64,000 bases of DNA from Halomonas sp. M20. Its GTDB lineage: Bacteria > Pseudomonadota > Gammaproteobacteria > Pseudomonadales > Halomonadaceae. The stretch is from NCBI RefSeq assembly GCF_020622265.1, contig NZ_JACNMQ010000001.1, positions 186,001-250,000 on the forward strand, written 5' to 3'. The position numbers and the translations under genes were made by a program. The notes under the pieces were generated by a model, which searched no databases, had not been told where the DNA came from, and worked only from the letters and a program-made list of their open reading frames with translations. Below, in pieces: positions 62,852 through 64,000 of the stretch (within the stretch, counting starts at the first letter, position 1; each line of letters starts with the position of its first letter).

Positions 62852-64000
62852 ATGACTGAACAGCAAAAAGTCCATTCCGTGCGTGAGGATTTCGCCGGCA
62901 ACGCCTGGGCGGACAAGGAAACGTATCAGCGCATGTATCAGCAGTCGGTGGACAACCCCGAGTCATTCTGGGGCGAGCAGGCCAAGCAACTGGAATGGAT
63001 CAAGGCCCCGACGAGGATCAAGCACACTGTCTTTGACACCCACAACGTCGATATCCGCTGGTTCGAGGACGGTGAACTCAATGTCAGTGCCAACTGTCTC
63101 GACCGTCACCTGGAGAAGCGGGGCGACCAGCCCGCTATCATCTGGGAAGGCGATGACCCCAACGAAAGCAAGACCCTGACCTATCGTCAACTGCATGAGC
63201 AGACCTGTCAGCTGGCCAACGCTTACAAGGCGCTTGGGGTGGGCAAGGGGGATGTCGTGACCCTGTACATGCCGATGATTCCCGAGGCGGCCATGGCGAT
63301 GCTGGCCTGCGCTCGTATCGGCGCGATTCATTCGGTAGTGTTCGGCGGTTTCTCACCGGATGCCCTGGCCCAGCGGGTCGTCGATGCCCAGTCGAAGCTG
63401 ATCATTACCGCCGATGAGTCGGTACGCGGTGGTAAGCGGGTTCCCCTCAAGGACAACGTCGATGCGGCCATGACCCGAGACGGTACCGATGTGGTCACCA
63501 ATGTTCTGGTAGTAAAGCGCACTGGTGGTGAAACCGAGTGGCACGATGGGCGCGATCTCTGGTACCACGAACAGGTTGAGCAGCAGTCCACCGAGTGTGC
63601 GCCAGAGACGATGAATGCTGAGGATCCGTTATTCATCCTGTATACCTCGGGTTCCACCGGTGCGCCGAAAGGCCTCAAACACACCACTGGTGGGTATCTG
63701 CTACAGACTGCTATGACCCACAAATATGTCTTTGATTATCAGGAAGGTGAAGTCTACTGGTGTAGTGCGGATGTGGGCTGGGTCACCGGGCATAGCTATA
63801 TCGTCTACGGGCCATTGGCAAACGGCGGTATCACGCTGATGTTCGAGGGGGTGCCTAGCTACCCATCCCATGGCCGTATGGGCGAAATCATCGACAAACA
63901 TAAGGTAGCGATCCTGTACACGTCGCCCACCGCCATTCGGGCGCTGATGGCCCATGGCGACAATGTCATGGACTCGAGCACGCGTGACAGCCTGCGAGTA
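62852..64000 (+). CDS. acs: Acetyl-CoA synthetase, 5' part
   Basis: The frame is open from the ATG at 62852 to the window edge (383 codons; full length would be about 650). [13 protein letters not shown] at the N terminus, [29 protein letters not shown] and the AMP-binding loop [15 protein letters not shown] identify AMP-forming acetate:CoA ligase. The 167-bp leader has an AGGGAGG stretch (62739) and a GGGTATATG that could belong to a promoter; acs is commonly activated by a two-component system in related bacteria. With aceK it points to acetate use. Confidence 0.95.
   Translation, partial: MTEQQKVHSVREDFAGNAWADKETYQRMYQQSVDNPESFWGEQAKQLEWIKAPTRIKHTVFDTHNVDIRWFEDGELNVSANCLDRHLEKRGDQPAIIWEGDDPNESKTLTYRQLHEQTCQLANAYKALGVGKGDVVTLYMPMIPEAAMAMLACARIGAIHSVVFGGFSPDALAQRVVDAQSKLIITADESVRGGKRVPLKDNVDAAMTRDGTDVVTNVLVVKRTGGETEWHDGRDLWYHEQVEQQSTECAPETMNAEDPLFILYTSGSTGAPKGLKHTTGGYLLQTAMTHKYVFDYQEGEVYWCSADVGWVTGHSYIVYGPLANGGITLMFEGVPSYPSHGRMGEIIDKHKVAILYTSPTAIRALMAHGDNVMDSSTRDSLRV

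Overview
The window looks like ordinary chromosome from a GC-rich, probably halophilic gammaproteobacterium, most likely a member of the Halomonadaceae. Three things point that way. The gene order matches gammaproteobacterial cores (bepA-perM-bcp-dapA-bamC-purC; nadC and ampD divergent, followed by aceE-aceF; pepA divergent from lptF-lptG). Several proteins are very acidic, notably the E2 linkers and the YecA-like protein. The transport genes are those of a compatible-solute user (BCCT carrier, TRAP system, GMC alcohol dehydrogenase). The genus is inferred, not proven. I see no phage, insertion sequence, integrase or CRISPR array.

Layout. 1-4.7 kb: YdjM-like membrane protein (cut by the window edge), BCCT carrier, tag, DUF411 protein, gloA and a uracil-DNA-glycosylase-like protein that probably uses a CTG start. 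4.7-8.6 kb: an accessory module of two exported hydrolases (amidohydrolase family 3 and a YcaC-like isochorismatase-fold protein) facing an HxlR regulator and a DoxX protein. 8.9-16.7 kb: diguanylate cyclase, META lipoprotein, valS and an orphan Cache/PAS hybrid histidine kinase. 16.6-22.7 kb: holC, pepA, lptFG, an RDD protein and the iron-storage pair bfd-bfr. 22.8-33.7 kb: purKE, a secreted depolymerase-like esterase, DUF1653 protein, tcdA, truC, an SdaC-like permease, aceK, a zinc-site-less sirtuin, a BASS transporter and a DTW-domain tRNA modifier.

33.7-39.5 kb: a probable catabolic locus of GMC oxidoreductase, Tat-exported TRAP binding protein, both TRAP membrane subunits and an IclR regulator, with a divergent promoter region that carries a strong inverted repeat. 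39.5-39.9 kb: three identical tRNA-Lys(UUU) genes with their own promoter and terminator. 40-51 kb: nadA, bepA, tusA, perM, bcp, dapA, bamC, an MBL-fold hydrolase, purC, trmO, a frameshifted GNAT gene, nadC and ampD. 51.5-64 kb: aceE and aceF (three lipoyl domains), adk, tsaB, uppP, rsmJ, a phospholipase-D-type phosphatidyltransferase, a YecA-like protein, a SprT-like protein and the 5' part of acs.

The most unusual feature is a family of four interspersed intergenic elements (about 17.1, 21.2, 44.0 and 61.2 kb). They share a conserved loop (CTCATTTAC-n-GTAAACTCCG) and conserved flanks. Their stems differ completely in sequence from copy to copy but are self-complementary within each copy. 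The 61 kb copy is enlarged and holds a chain of further small hairpins. This copy-specific pairing suggests that structure, not sequence, is what is maintained.
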